Positions 54,791 through 64,000 of a stretch of 64,000 nucleotides of DNA are shown here, piece after piece. The translations under genes were made by a program, and so were the position numbers. The notes below the pieces were generated by a model. It was not told where the DNA came from. It was given only the letters and a program-made list of their open reading frames with translations, and did no database searches. Source of the DNA: Opisthorchis felineus. Taxonomy: Eukaryota; Platyhelminthes; Trematoda; Opisthorchiida; Opisthorchiidae. Each line of letters starts with the position of its first letter. Within the stretch, counting starts at the first letter, position 1. Location: the NCBI GenBank assembly GCA_004794785.1, contig SJOL01007698.1, positions 1 through 64,000 of the forward strand. The letters are read 5' to 3'.

Positions 54791-56969
54791 GAATTCCTTT
54801 TATGCATTTAGAGCTGATGTTTAAACAGGAATGCTTTCTTCCAGTTCTGTTCGTTTCGAAAATGCTATTTAAAAAATACGTTGAAGCAAAAAACAGACTA
54901 AGTGCCACCGCATCACTTAGTGCTGCTCATTAAACTAGTTGGTTTGATAGCTTAACTCATCATGTGCACCGGTGGTCTCACTGCTTGTGTGCTTTGTTTT
55001 CAACCACGAGAGGTGACGTGGAGAATGAGTTCAAAGTGAACCATTCTGAGAGAGAAAGGAGCATTACACTGGAGGCGTGAAACATTTTTCTGAGAGGTCG
55101 TCACTCGATGAGGCAGTCAATACTTTACCACGTGATGCGGCTTCCGTTATTGAAGGATGAGCGGTGCAACGTCATGTTCAAGTGACAGCTAATCACACTG
55201 CTGCTCAGCCACTAGTGGCCAAACGCTCAAGTGTTCAACCACTGGTCTGAAGGTCGTGGGTCTTAAACCCGCTACTGGGGTTTCATGAGATGCACACTGC
55301 TGATTATTCTCAACAAGGATGAAAGGGCTATACAGTGCTTCTCGACTTTTTGGCATAATTCGGCTCCACTGACAGGATAAAATCTCTATTGAAACATCTA
55401 TTGACTATTCTGAGATAGTCAGAAAGCATTGAAGAGGGACGAAGCAGGCCTATAATTTTCTGTGTTAGCTCATACTTCTGGGTAATTCTCTTCTCATAAG
55501 AGAGTATTTCCTCAACATTGAAAGCATAATGCAGATATTTGAAAAAAAACTGAATTTCTGTTCTGTACTGTGACCACTAGGCGACCGAAGGAGCGCTTCT
55601 CCATTAGCTTATCGGGGGTCCGTCTAATAACCGTAAAGTAGTTGAGAGTGTGTTGTGTATGTATTTAGAATGAGTGATTATTAGCCTCATTCTTGAGTCG
55701 TAATAATATACATGGTGTAGATTATGCTGCTCTGGAAGACAGTTTCTACATGCTTGACTGTGAGTGACCGTTTCCACAGACGTCCATTAGAGACAAACAC
55801 GTCTTGATCAAGTTTCGGCACATTCTAAACTCCATTCTCAAGCTTCATAAGAGATACAGTATGATAATTCTGGTCATCTGAAACGAAATATCGTCAACTG
55901 GTTTCCTCAGCCGGTTATTCCTAGCGTATAATACTGATGTTGCAGCCAACTGGCGGTTGCCAAAACCAGTCTTGCCAACTTTTGATTAATTTTGATGAAA
56001 TGAGACACGAACTTTGACCGATGAGCCAGCCTTAACTGCGAGAGGAATTATTGTTTACCAGTGTTCGGAAGATTGGTTTCTTCTGGCGAAAGATTTGCGA
56101 AGGCTCAGTCAAACAGATCACGGTTAGACACAACATGATGAATCCCGAAATGCAGCAGACTAGTAGTGACTTCAGGAGGAGTTTCCCAGAGAAATTTACT
56201 GGATCTTATGGACCTCAAACATCGCTTTGCTTTCGTTATCCATTGTGAGAGAATGTTACGAAGTTCATACGGACATATCTGCTGAGGAAATATAATGTAA
56301 AGGAAACCAGACTCTACTCCATGTGCCATTGAGTAATCACATAGGACTAGCTGTCGGTGTAATCCTTTTGTGCGAAAACCTCCTTCGGAAAAGAACAGTT
56401 GTGAGGTAGTCAAAGGAGCCATCCGCTTCTGGAGTACCTCTGAACCCTGATTACCCTTTACTCCTTGTTATGATCACTCATGAAATGTGAACAAATTTGC
56501 TTAGAACGTAGGCAAGGAGCGCCGTTTTATTGTGAGTGATAGGTTCACTTGATTCTCTCTTTAACGCTAGGTTAATTTACAAATGAATTGAAAACTTTAC
56601 CTATACGAGATTTTGTTTGTTTTCCAAGCGGTCTTGTGGCAGCGAGTTCCAAGATCTTCGTAGTATATTTCATCAGTATATTTCATCATAATGTTGTTTT
56701 GAAGAGTTTTTCTAGCCTTTTCGTTGTCGATCGATTGAGCTCACCTTATATTCGAGGTCAGATATAACTCAAATATGCCCGTTAGTTGTGTCATCAGCAT
56801 ATTAAGTCTTATTATCCTCCTACCAGAGGCGTTTGAGAAGAACTGATTTTTTATCGTTTCATGTACCATACAAGCTAAAAGGTACATAAAGTGTCTTCTT
56901 TTTGAAATCCAAACATTGGATAAGTCTGAACTCATTTAAGTCAGGTTTATTTAGGCTTCCTTCTTCATT
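54791..56969. other. G-alpha intron sequence, unclassified
   Basis: A minus frame 56422-56105 and a plus frame 56051-56248 overlap without a recognised motif. A U2 snRNA-like start near 55337 is discussed under rejected items. Nothing else seen. Confidence 0.3.
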
Positions 56970-57120
56970 TATGATGCCATTTCAGAACCGTGCTACTCGA
57001 AGGGAACACGAAGTCTAAGATATTCCAAGGTTGCCGGTACTTTGCCGACAAAAACCCAGAGTTTGGTTCTGGGCACAAATCTTCCGTCAGTAGCTTCACG
57101 CCCTAACCCATGAGATACAT
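56970..57120 (-). mobile_element. tRNA-derived SINE copy, old
   Basis: Weak minus-strand match to the SINE body and head (ACTCGAAGG..., CCGTCAGTAG). Only recognisable by comparison with better copies. Confidence 0.5.
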
Positions 57121-57599
57121 CAAATTCACCAATACTTGCCGGTGAACTGAATTATTTTGCCTTGTGTATTAGGAAATTAATGGCCATTCTGAGAAGCTTC
57201 TTTGTGAGCTGAGTGCCTGATCAAAATTCAAACTATCTATTTTACTATGTTACTGCGTTTGACCGTCAAAAATTTCCCAACAGTATCATGTAAACTTCTG
57301 GTAGCACTTTTTCGTGGGGGGAGGATGTTACCTAGTGCACATAGCAACCAAAACTCGACTGACTGCAGGTGCATCCATTAGATTTTGGAAGGTTGCGCTA
57401 AATATGTAGACTTTGGGCAAGGCGGCTGCTCCAGATATTCAGTAACGTTCTCGCACACTTAGAAAACTGGAAACAGTAACTTCTGCGTCACCTACCTAAT
57501 TACTTAACTGTACTTAGGGTGCTTTTGTAGCAACAGCAGATTATAGCTATCCGTACTCAGCGACTAGTAAGAAGGTCGGTGCAGAATTTGATACAATCC

Positions 57600-58045
57600 T
57601 GGACGGTCATAAGGTTGCTGAAAAATCTTCGACAGCCCACGACCGGTTTTGCCCTTTTTGGGACTCATAAGGTAGGCTAAGTCTCCGAGTTTCCGTCAAC
57701 CTTATGTTCTACCTGAACCGAAATTTCACGAAATTTGACTTACACACTCATCTGTCTCTCAATTCGCTTTTGACAGGGAACTTACTTTGAACCTAGGTGG
57801 ATCTCCTGTTTATAATGCTCGTGATGTCCTGGCTATCGAGATGTTTTCAGCAACCTTATGAGTAGTGTATTACGTCTATACATGTATTGGGATATCTCGA
57901 ATATCGTACCTACTGAAATAGGAGGCAGCCTGGTGCATCATATTCCTCTATTTAAGAAAATTATGCACGAGAGATTTAGCTGGGTCCCAGGTCAGTCACC
58001 CGTCAAAACCAAAGTTGTACGCAGATGAGTGTATAAGTTGATCCA
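57600..58045. repeat. Retrozyme-like repeat, two inverted parts
   Basis: 57600-57835 carries the unit with ribozyme on the minus strand. From about 57836 (TTTTCAGCAACC) to 58045 the sequence follows the opposite orientation, lacking the ribozyme. Confidence 0.75.
57635..57677 (-). ncRNA. Hammerhead ribozyme, one core change
   Basis: Stem I GCCTAC/GTGGGC, stem III ACCGGT and cleavage site intact. Core CTTATGA and AAAA replace CTGATGA and GAAA, so activity is unlikely. Confidence 0.7.
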
Positions 58046-61000
58046 ATCGTCTTTCTGCGGATGAACACCAAGATTGTGTGAATAACAGAACAATTTACAT
58101 CAGATATAGTAATGGCGATCAGTATTTTAAGCTAACCTCTGGTTTGCAGCGAACCTCTCTGAACTACTATAGCTTGATCGGTTGAAGGCACACAAAGGTT
58201 GTATTGTTTCGAAGCATCGCATACGGGCACAATGGTTAAGCAGCTGATCGTCCAAGTTGCTTTACAGGTGATCCTCAAAACCCAGTAGCCGAACACATTT
58301 TGTTGTTGAGGGTCTCTGGCTCGTGTGGGCCAGATGTCTTACACATGAGTTGCGATGTGACAAACACCAGTTTTCTGTACCTTGGTTCAAACAGTGATCC
58401 AGGTTCTGCTACCGTGTCACATTCGGTTCACAACCATGTGAATCTATAACTAACCAAAGTAGATATTACTTAACAGTGTCAAACCATCACGTGAGCATAG
58501 CCTAATCCCATTTCGTACTTCTAAAAATATCCGCCCTGCGATATGTGTTTAACAGCTATTGGGTTAAACTTTGACTTACGCTAAGTCAAGTCAAAATGAA
58601 CCCAAACAGTTAACAGGATAGCTTATAAGCAATTGTTTGCGTTATGTTTTAACATTGGCCGCTTTTTGCGCGACCGTCGGATAGTAAATCCAGGATAGTT
58701 ACGAAGAGCTTTGCCTTTGAGATGTTTCTTCTCGGGAACTGGTCCAGAGAAGTTTATCACTTTTATCCCAAACAGAAGGGAGTATCGTACCGTGTCCACA
58801 CTCATAAGCTTTCTGCACTCTCAGGATCGTTTGCTGAATAGAGAGAATTTTTTAACTGCTCCAGCTATACTGTTTTAAAATTTCTGGGAGTTTCAAAAGC
58901 GGTCTAAACTTCCTCAATGTAAGTAGTGCTTATTTACGTGATGGAATGGTTACTGCGTAACTCGCTCGATCACCTCGACTTGATGCGTTTACATGTAATC
59001 GACAGAATCCTTTCGAAATGTTTTATTTAAAACCTTTCGATGAAGGGAACATGTCTATCAGCTTCAGTAAAATTTCAAAATAAATCTCCCAAAAATTTCA
59101 TAGACAAGAATAAATCAGTATAGATTGTGAGCGGATTATGTGGCCCCTCAACGGTTAAGCCGGCAATGAAACCGTGTAGTTGTTAGTTAGATTTTCACAA
59201 AAATATCTTTCTTTTCAAACGCTCTGTAGTTGCATGAGCTTCTCACTTTGACGGCATTCTAAGAGAACTCATATTAGATTCATGGAAACTCACAAAAACA
59301 AAGCACGAATTTTCGGCTTTTTTAAAAACAAGATTCCATGAAATGGATTGAACAACTGTTCTTATCAAAGGTAAGGACTCTTCGGAAGGCAGAACCAGAT
59401 TTGTTAGATCTCGAAATGAGAAATTCAAGTATACCTAATTTGAACGGGAAGACACGACCCCAGGTCATTCACCAAATCCTTTCTAAAATTCCACGCCAAA
59501 AATCTTCAAATATCCGGACGAAATTGTGGAAATCAAATATCAGGCCTGCAAATTGCACTAACCTAGCAGCTCTGAATCCTTTAAGCAGGCGTGTGGGGAA
59601 TCAGCTGCGAATTTTGGGTGCATAAACATCAAGAGCAGCGAGTTTTAGGTAGCTCAGTCAGGGGTAGGGGGCACTTGTCCAATAACTGAGAAGTCGGCAG
59701 CTCTTGACCACCTCCGGACGTGTCTTCTCGTCCAAGCTACATGCACTTAGACTCCTCACTTCACGTATGAGCCTGTGTAAAGACTTTGTCAAACTTCAGA
59801 CCATATTTCAGTAGAGTGGTGGAGTCTTCACAACTACACAAACAAGCGTCTTCTTTTCACACGCGCCACTACTCACGTCCAGATTCAGATGCATAGCGGT
59901 TCTTATTAAAATGCAATATAATAGACCAAAGTGTGCTGAGTACCCTAACCCTTGCGTACTTGGTCATAATTAGGCCATTGAGATGCCCAAGGACTCTGCG
60001 CACTAGCGACAGTCTGTTGGCCATCATACTAGATGGTTAGTTAAGAAAACACTAACCAGTCGTCCGTAACACCGATTTCTCTTTTATGAGCAAATCCATG
60101 TTCTAACATCTGTAAATTTTTTCATAATATTAACTTTTTCCAACTCGGTAGGTCAGTTTCAGGGCCACTATTGAATGGAGATTTAGAGTGGCTTGTGATT
60201 AGGAATAATTTAAAATACGAAGCTTCCTCCATTATTTATAACCATTCTGTCATTGAGAACAAGTAGCTAGCGATTAGGAAATAGCGAATTATATTCCGAT
60301 TTTTTTTTCGTGAGTTCCCCCGCCCATCGGCGTCATGACATGAAAATAACGGCCCATGAATTCGTGGCATGTTTACGAAAAGCAAAGCTTTTGAAAAAGC
60401 TCACAGCTCGCACTACCGTATTCTTTTATTGTGAATGAAACTTGTCCGTTTGAATGTAGTTTACCAACCATCTGAACGATTAGTGCAGATATTAGGTAAT
60501 TTCTTCTGATTTACTCCACACAATTCTAAGTGACTGGTGGTCGTTGTATTTCCACATTTCTTTCTCGTAACTTTGATTGTAGGCTGTGCAGAATTGTAGG
60601 TTTTGCATCGTTTCATGAAAAACGACCCAAACTGAGTCTTAATTCCACCTAAGAAATCATAGAACGTTTGCTTCAGAAACATCAGTTTAAATACTCCCTT
60701 CCCTTGTGCATTTATAAAAATCAGTTTTTCTTGCCTCTATTTTATTTTTAATGTAGCTAGATGTCCTCGATGTGTTCAAGTAATATTTCTGACAGTGTGA
60801 ATATCTCTCCTTCTGCCCGAACAAACTGTAGCGGATAAATTTATTTCCAGGTGTAGTAAATGCAATTAGGGTTAAAGGAGCTTATCCATTTTCTCTGAAC
60901 CGTAATTTCTTTTTATCTAGTATGGTGGCGTTCGGGACACCGTTGTCTGGAAAGGTTTTTCAAAAAATGTTACCTTATGAAGAACGGGCAAGAAAGTATG

Positions 61001-61049
61001 CTTTTATAAGCGCAGTTTAGCACCTCTATGCTTCGTAACTGAAGGTACT
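58046..61049. other. Unclassified, no gene recognised
   Basis: A + frame at 59338-59625 (VRTLRKAEPDLLDLEMRNSS) is open but unknown. No splice-bounded G-alpha exon seen. Confidence 0.3.
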
Positions 61050-61105
61050 TCCCTGATTGGTGATGAAACATTCTCAATCAAACTGCATAGTTCGGTCAAC
61101 AATCA
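61050..61105 (+). repeat. Repeat B fragment
   Basis: GATTGGTGATGAAAC then AACTGCATAGTTCGGTCAAC matches the 3' half of the repeats at 8.0 and 24.9 kb. Confidence 0.45.
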
Positions 61106-61175
61106 TCCAGTAAAATACAATTAGTTCGCCTCGACGGGACACACTATCATGATTTTGCTGAAAAGACCTCAATGG

Positions 61176-61218
61176 TCCACAACCAGTTTCACCCTCCTCT
61201 GAGCTCGTCAGGTAAGCC
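61176..61218 (-). ncRNA. Type I hammerhead ribozyme, core intact
   Basis: Core CTGACGA (the fifth position is free in hammerheads) and GAAA. Stem II GCTC/GGGT with two wobbles; stem III ACTGGT; cleavage site GGTT. Stem I has four pairs. Confidence 0.75.
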
Positions 61219-61468
61219 CAATCCCCGAGATTCCGTCAATCTTATGTTCTACTTGAACCTCAACTGGACTGATTTCGACAAATGTACTCAATTGCAAATC
61301 AATTTGGTTTTCACGGGGGACTCAACTGGATATCTCGTTTATGATATTCGTCAGCCGAATGTGCTGCACAAAGGCTGCCTCATGTTTCAGTTGGCACAAT
61401 ATTCGAGATATCGCAGTATATTTTCATAAAGGAAACCACTCACAAGGTTGCTGAAAACTCTTCAACAG

Positions 61469-61510
61469 CCCACGACCGGTTTCACCCTTCTTCGGGCTCA
61501 TCTGGTAGGC
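61469..61510 (-). ncRNA. Hammerhead ribozyme, one core change
   Basis: Stem I GCCTAC/GTGGGC perfect, stem II CCC/GGG, GAAA and ACCGGT perfect, but core CAGATGA has A for the conserved U4. Confidence 0.78.
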
Positions 61511-61761
61511 ACAACCCCCATCAACCCGATGTTCTGCTTGAACTCAACTGGTATGGAATTTGCAAACTACACTTTGTTGCACATCAGTTTTGTTTTAACG
61601 GGAGATTCAACTAAACTCCAGCTGTCATTCACGAAATTCTTCAAGTAAGTGTGCTACACACATACCGTCTAATATTTCAGTTGGTACGATGTCCGAGATA
61701 TCGAAATACACTGTACAGGTGGAAAATAATTATTATAAGATTAATGAAAACTCTTTGACAT

Positions 61762-61803
61762 CCCACCGCCAGTTTCACCCCTCTTGGAGTTCCTCATGTA
61801 GGC
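61762..61803 (-). ncRNA. Hammerhead ribozyme, degenerate
   Basis: In register with the two previous units. GAAA is kept, but the CTGATGA box is changed to CATGAGGA and stem II is weakened. Confidence 0.6.
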
Positions 61804-62049
61804 GAGATCCACTAGCTCGGTAAACGAAGCGTCTTGCAAAATATAGTAAGTTTGTCTTTCAATATAGTTTCCCGGACTCCCATATTTTCGAACAATATAG
61901 CAGAGGTGGATATGAAACTGTGCTCACTTTACTTAGAGTGTAATTTGTTACGCTTTTTGGCTCCGGTCTTGTGAAATACAAATCATTTGGTTACTTTGTC
62001 ACTTAGATCATTTCAAATAACATATAAGCTCCAGTTTTAAATATTATTA

Positions 62050-62270
62050 ACCGGAGTCATCTATGCGTCATTTCATGTCGTGATGGGATTAAGACGAAGA
62101 TGTGCTTAATCCATGTCATTTGCTGCCATCTCCAGCTAACCTTAGTCGACCATGAACTCGTACGGTCTATGTTCCTCAGGTTTATCACCCAAAGGCTTCG
62201 CTTACGCCATGTTCTTGTACGTGCGTTATTGTGAGACAGGGAAGGCGAGAGCCTGCCATGCATGTCTCAG
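62050..62270 (-). mobile_element. LINE-like fragment
   Basis: A short minus-strand frame (62263-62057) with a repeat-like composition; assignment to a LINE is weak. Confidence 0.25.
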
Positions 62271-63199
62271 TTTAGACACTCCTTGTAACCTGTATTAACT
62301 CTCTTCCTAACAGCAAGGAACAAAGCCCCAAACTTTACTGGTTTGTGGATTCTTTTGTGTTTTATACGGGCTGTGGCGGTTCCTCTGAACATCTAGTGTT
62401 GAACTCACTATATGGATTGTTCATCACAACTGTCTCTAGTTTGCAACTCTCGGCCGGTCTCACTAGGTGACGCATTCAGCGTAGGTTACTCTTTCACAAC
62501 AACAAACTGTTGAAGGAAAAAACGATTTTTTAGAATCTAAATAGCGAAAGTAAATTCAAAGCTAGGCAATGGTTTAAGAAACTTCCCTGATCAACACGTG
62601 AGAAACTGCACACATCTTAATATGGCGAGGAAAGGGATTTTCAGGAAATTCTGAAAAAGTCAGTCCTTGTGTGTTTTAAATTTGCGTTTACATCGAACCG
62701 TGAACGTCGTGGTGGGCAAAATTGGCTAGTAATTCCTCAACTAAAGAGAACAGTTTAGGGGTGGGATGTCGTAGGTTGACAGCCAATCGACACATCGGAC
62801 AGTGTGCAAGACCAACGTACATTTATCTTAGAATGGAGTTTCGCTCACAAATGCACACGAAGCCATCGATAATGGGTCCTTCAATGTTCAATGAGATAAA
62901 TTCTTGTCACAGCCTGGTTGCTGTCTTGTGTGAAATTTATGCGCGTCATTCTTTCAAACAGGTTATTATGTTCAGTTGAATTCAGCTCAGTTCAGTTTTT
63001 TGGCTCACTGACCGTGCACCGAATTGCTGTGCTTCCAGCTGCTTCGGTTTCGTTCACTGAAGATGAGGCGAATAAGGGAATGAAAACCACGCTTTGGAGG
63101 TGGTGGCCAAATCCAGGCAATGAAGACACATGAATCAGTTTGTTCAGCATGGCAGGAAGTGAGAGCTACACGGTAAAACCGATAGCTTTGATGCAAGAC
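62271..63199. other. Unclassified
   Basis: Open + frames at 62722-62979 and 62918-63133 without recognised motif. Confidence 0.25.
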
Positions 63200-63520
63200 C
63201 GCCGATGGTTATGTGAAACAACCATAACTGTCAAGGTCACTAACCATTAGTTTTTCCCTTTCCAATGTACCCATATGGGGGGTATGGCAGTTAGCAACAC
63301 AACTCAGTTTACTGGTAAAGGCTTTCATGATTCGTTCCCTAGTTATGGACTGACGGCCCTCGGGTTGTCTCCTTTTCGTGTAAGGCTGGTCGAAGAGAAG
63401 TCTATGAGGCAATCGGTCCTCCTGCATACCAGATACGAGACTCAACCAACGTAACCTGTGGACTGTGACCAACTGATCTGTCGAGGGAGAATGAACTTTC
63501 GCAGAAACCAGTTGCCACAA
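63200..63520 (-). mobile_element. LINE C-terminal fragment, other family
   Basis: The minus frame 63520-63209 reads VHRLRWLSLVSGMQEDRLPH and EGRQSITRERIMKAFTSKL, equivalent to LRWLGHVLRMPNHRLPKR and GGQPLTWQRGMKEITKRL in the main LINE family, but clearly diverged from it. Confidence 0.6.
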
Positions 63521-64000
63521 ACCATCAAACTAGATTCGCCATATAATCACAATGGAACAGCGAAGACAACTCGGTAAGGACTAAAATCATTGGCACAGTT
63601 ATCCATATTCTGTTCGTGGATTACCACACTGGAAAATATATCCCAGAAGGTTGGAGAAAATCAAAGCAGTATGCATATCGGGTTCAACAGGAATAAGGAG
63701 CACGGCGGAGGAGCACTCTGCCCAAACTGGTGGACATCGATGGAAAGTTTGTTTGCACTTCATCAGTTTGCCAATTTTTTTAGAAATTGTACAGTAAGTA
63801 TTTCTAGGATCCCAAAAGTTCAAAACAAACACATCTGAAATACAGGTAGTAGTTTTCAGTATGGAAACGGTTTGAAACATTTTGAAAAGCATATTGCTGG
63901 TTGGTAATTCTAAGGATGGAAAGTTGGTGTGCACCTGAAGGTTCCCACATGATTATCATAAAATCATCATTCAAGCAGTATGAGGCTCCCCTTAAAAGCA

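Larger units (their letters stand above)
61140..61840 (-). repeat. Tandem array of retrozyme-like units, period 293 bp
   Basis: Three successive copies in the same orientation. The stem III positions are 61182, 61475 and 61768, so both spacings are exactly 293 bp. Each unit has a hammerhead followed by the same non-coding body. Tandem units with one hammerhead each are the genomic form expected of retrozymes, which give circular RNAs after self-cleavage. No protein is encoded. Confidence 0.85.

Noticed and set aside
55337..55362. Similarity to the 5' end of U2 snRNA (GCTTCTCGACTTTTTGGC)
   Set aside because: Only the first 20 or so bases match; the branch-site recognition and Sm-site parts that should follow are not there. 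At most a truncated retrocopy.
56051..56422. Overlapping frames on both strands as a possible G-alpha exon
   Set aside because: None of the conserved G-alpha segments (KKWIHCFE, FLNKKD, TCATDT) appear.
1..64000. CRISPR arrays, bacterial operons, ribosome binding sites, phage genes
   Set aside because: The window is eukaryotic: introns, LINEs, SINEs and LTR elements. The only regular repeat spacing (293 bp at 61 kb) belongs to ribozyme units.

Overview
The window looks like nuclear DNA of a digenean trematode outside Schistosoma, of liver-fluke or lung-fluke type. The reasons are a moderate GC content, mostly non-coding sequence, a 43-nt micro-intron, CsRn1/Boudicca-like LTR retrotransposons, abundant AP-endonuclease LINEs, a tRNA-derived SINE, and dispersed hammerhead ribozymes. 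The species call is inference. Two runs of N (17997-18940, 33334-33736) are assembly gaps.

Only two host genes are supported. The first, on the + strand at 8756-25539, is an Atg14/Barkor-like autophagy gene. I can assemble eight exons in one continuous frame (about 452 codons), including a 43-nt intron and a GC-AG intron. The second is the large 5' coding exon of a Gi/o-type G-protein alpha subunit, + strand, 48336-48939. No further exon of it was recognised before the end of the window.

The rest is layers of mobile DNA. 1-6.85 kb: a minus-strand LINE carrying a SINE and a solo LTR, then a decayed CsRn1-like LTR element. 11.71-16.23 kb: an intact, young Ty3/gypsy element (one 1287-codon Gag-Pol, LTRs about 1.6% different, CTGG target duplication) antisense in intron 6 of the Atg14-like gene. 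17.7-25 kb: LINE fragments, SINE and repeats in intron 7. 27.8-34.1 kb: several decayed LINE copies. 34.1-36.3 kb: a decayed second gypsy lineage. 37.3-43.4 kb: one LINE split by a SINE and by a complete 3.9-kb LTR element. 43.9-46.6 kb: more LINE and SINE. 51.6-61.8 kb: a retrozyme-like repeat family with about 293-bp units carrying type I hammerhead ribozymes.

Three observations stand out. First, seven hammerhead motifs lie within 10 kb, two with an intact catalytic core, and three of them form a tandem array spaced exactly 293 bp. Second, two different CsRn1-like LTR families have, right beside the LTR, a primer site complementary to a segment inside their own LTR (16 and 12 nt), as in Tf1-type self-priming, whereas the young gypsy element has a tRNA-His-type site. 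Third, the Atg14-like gene has an unusual splice-site set and a C-terminus that stops before the vertebrate membrane-sensing tail.
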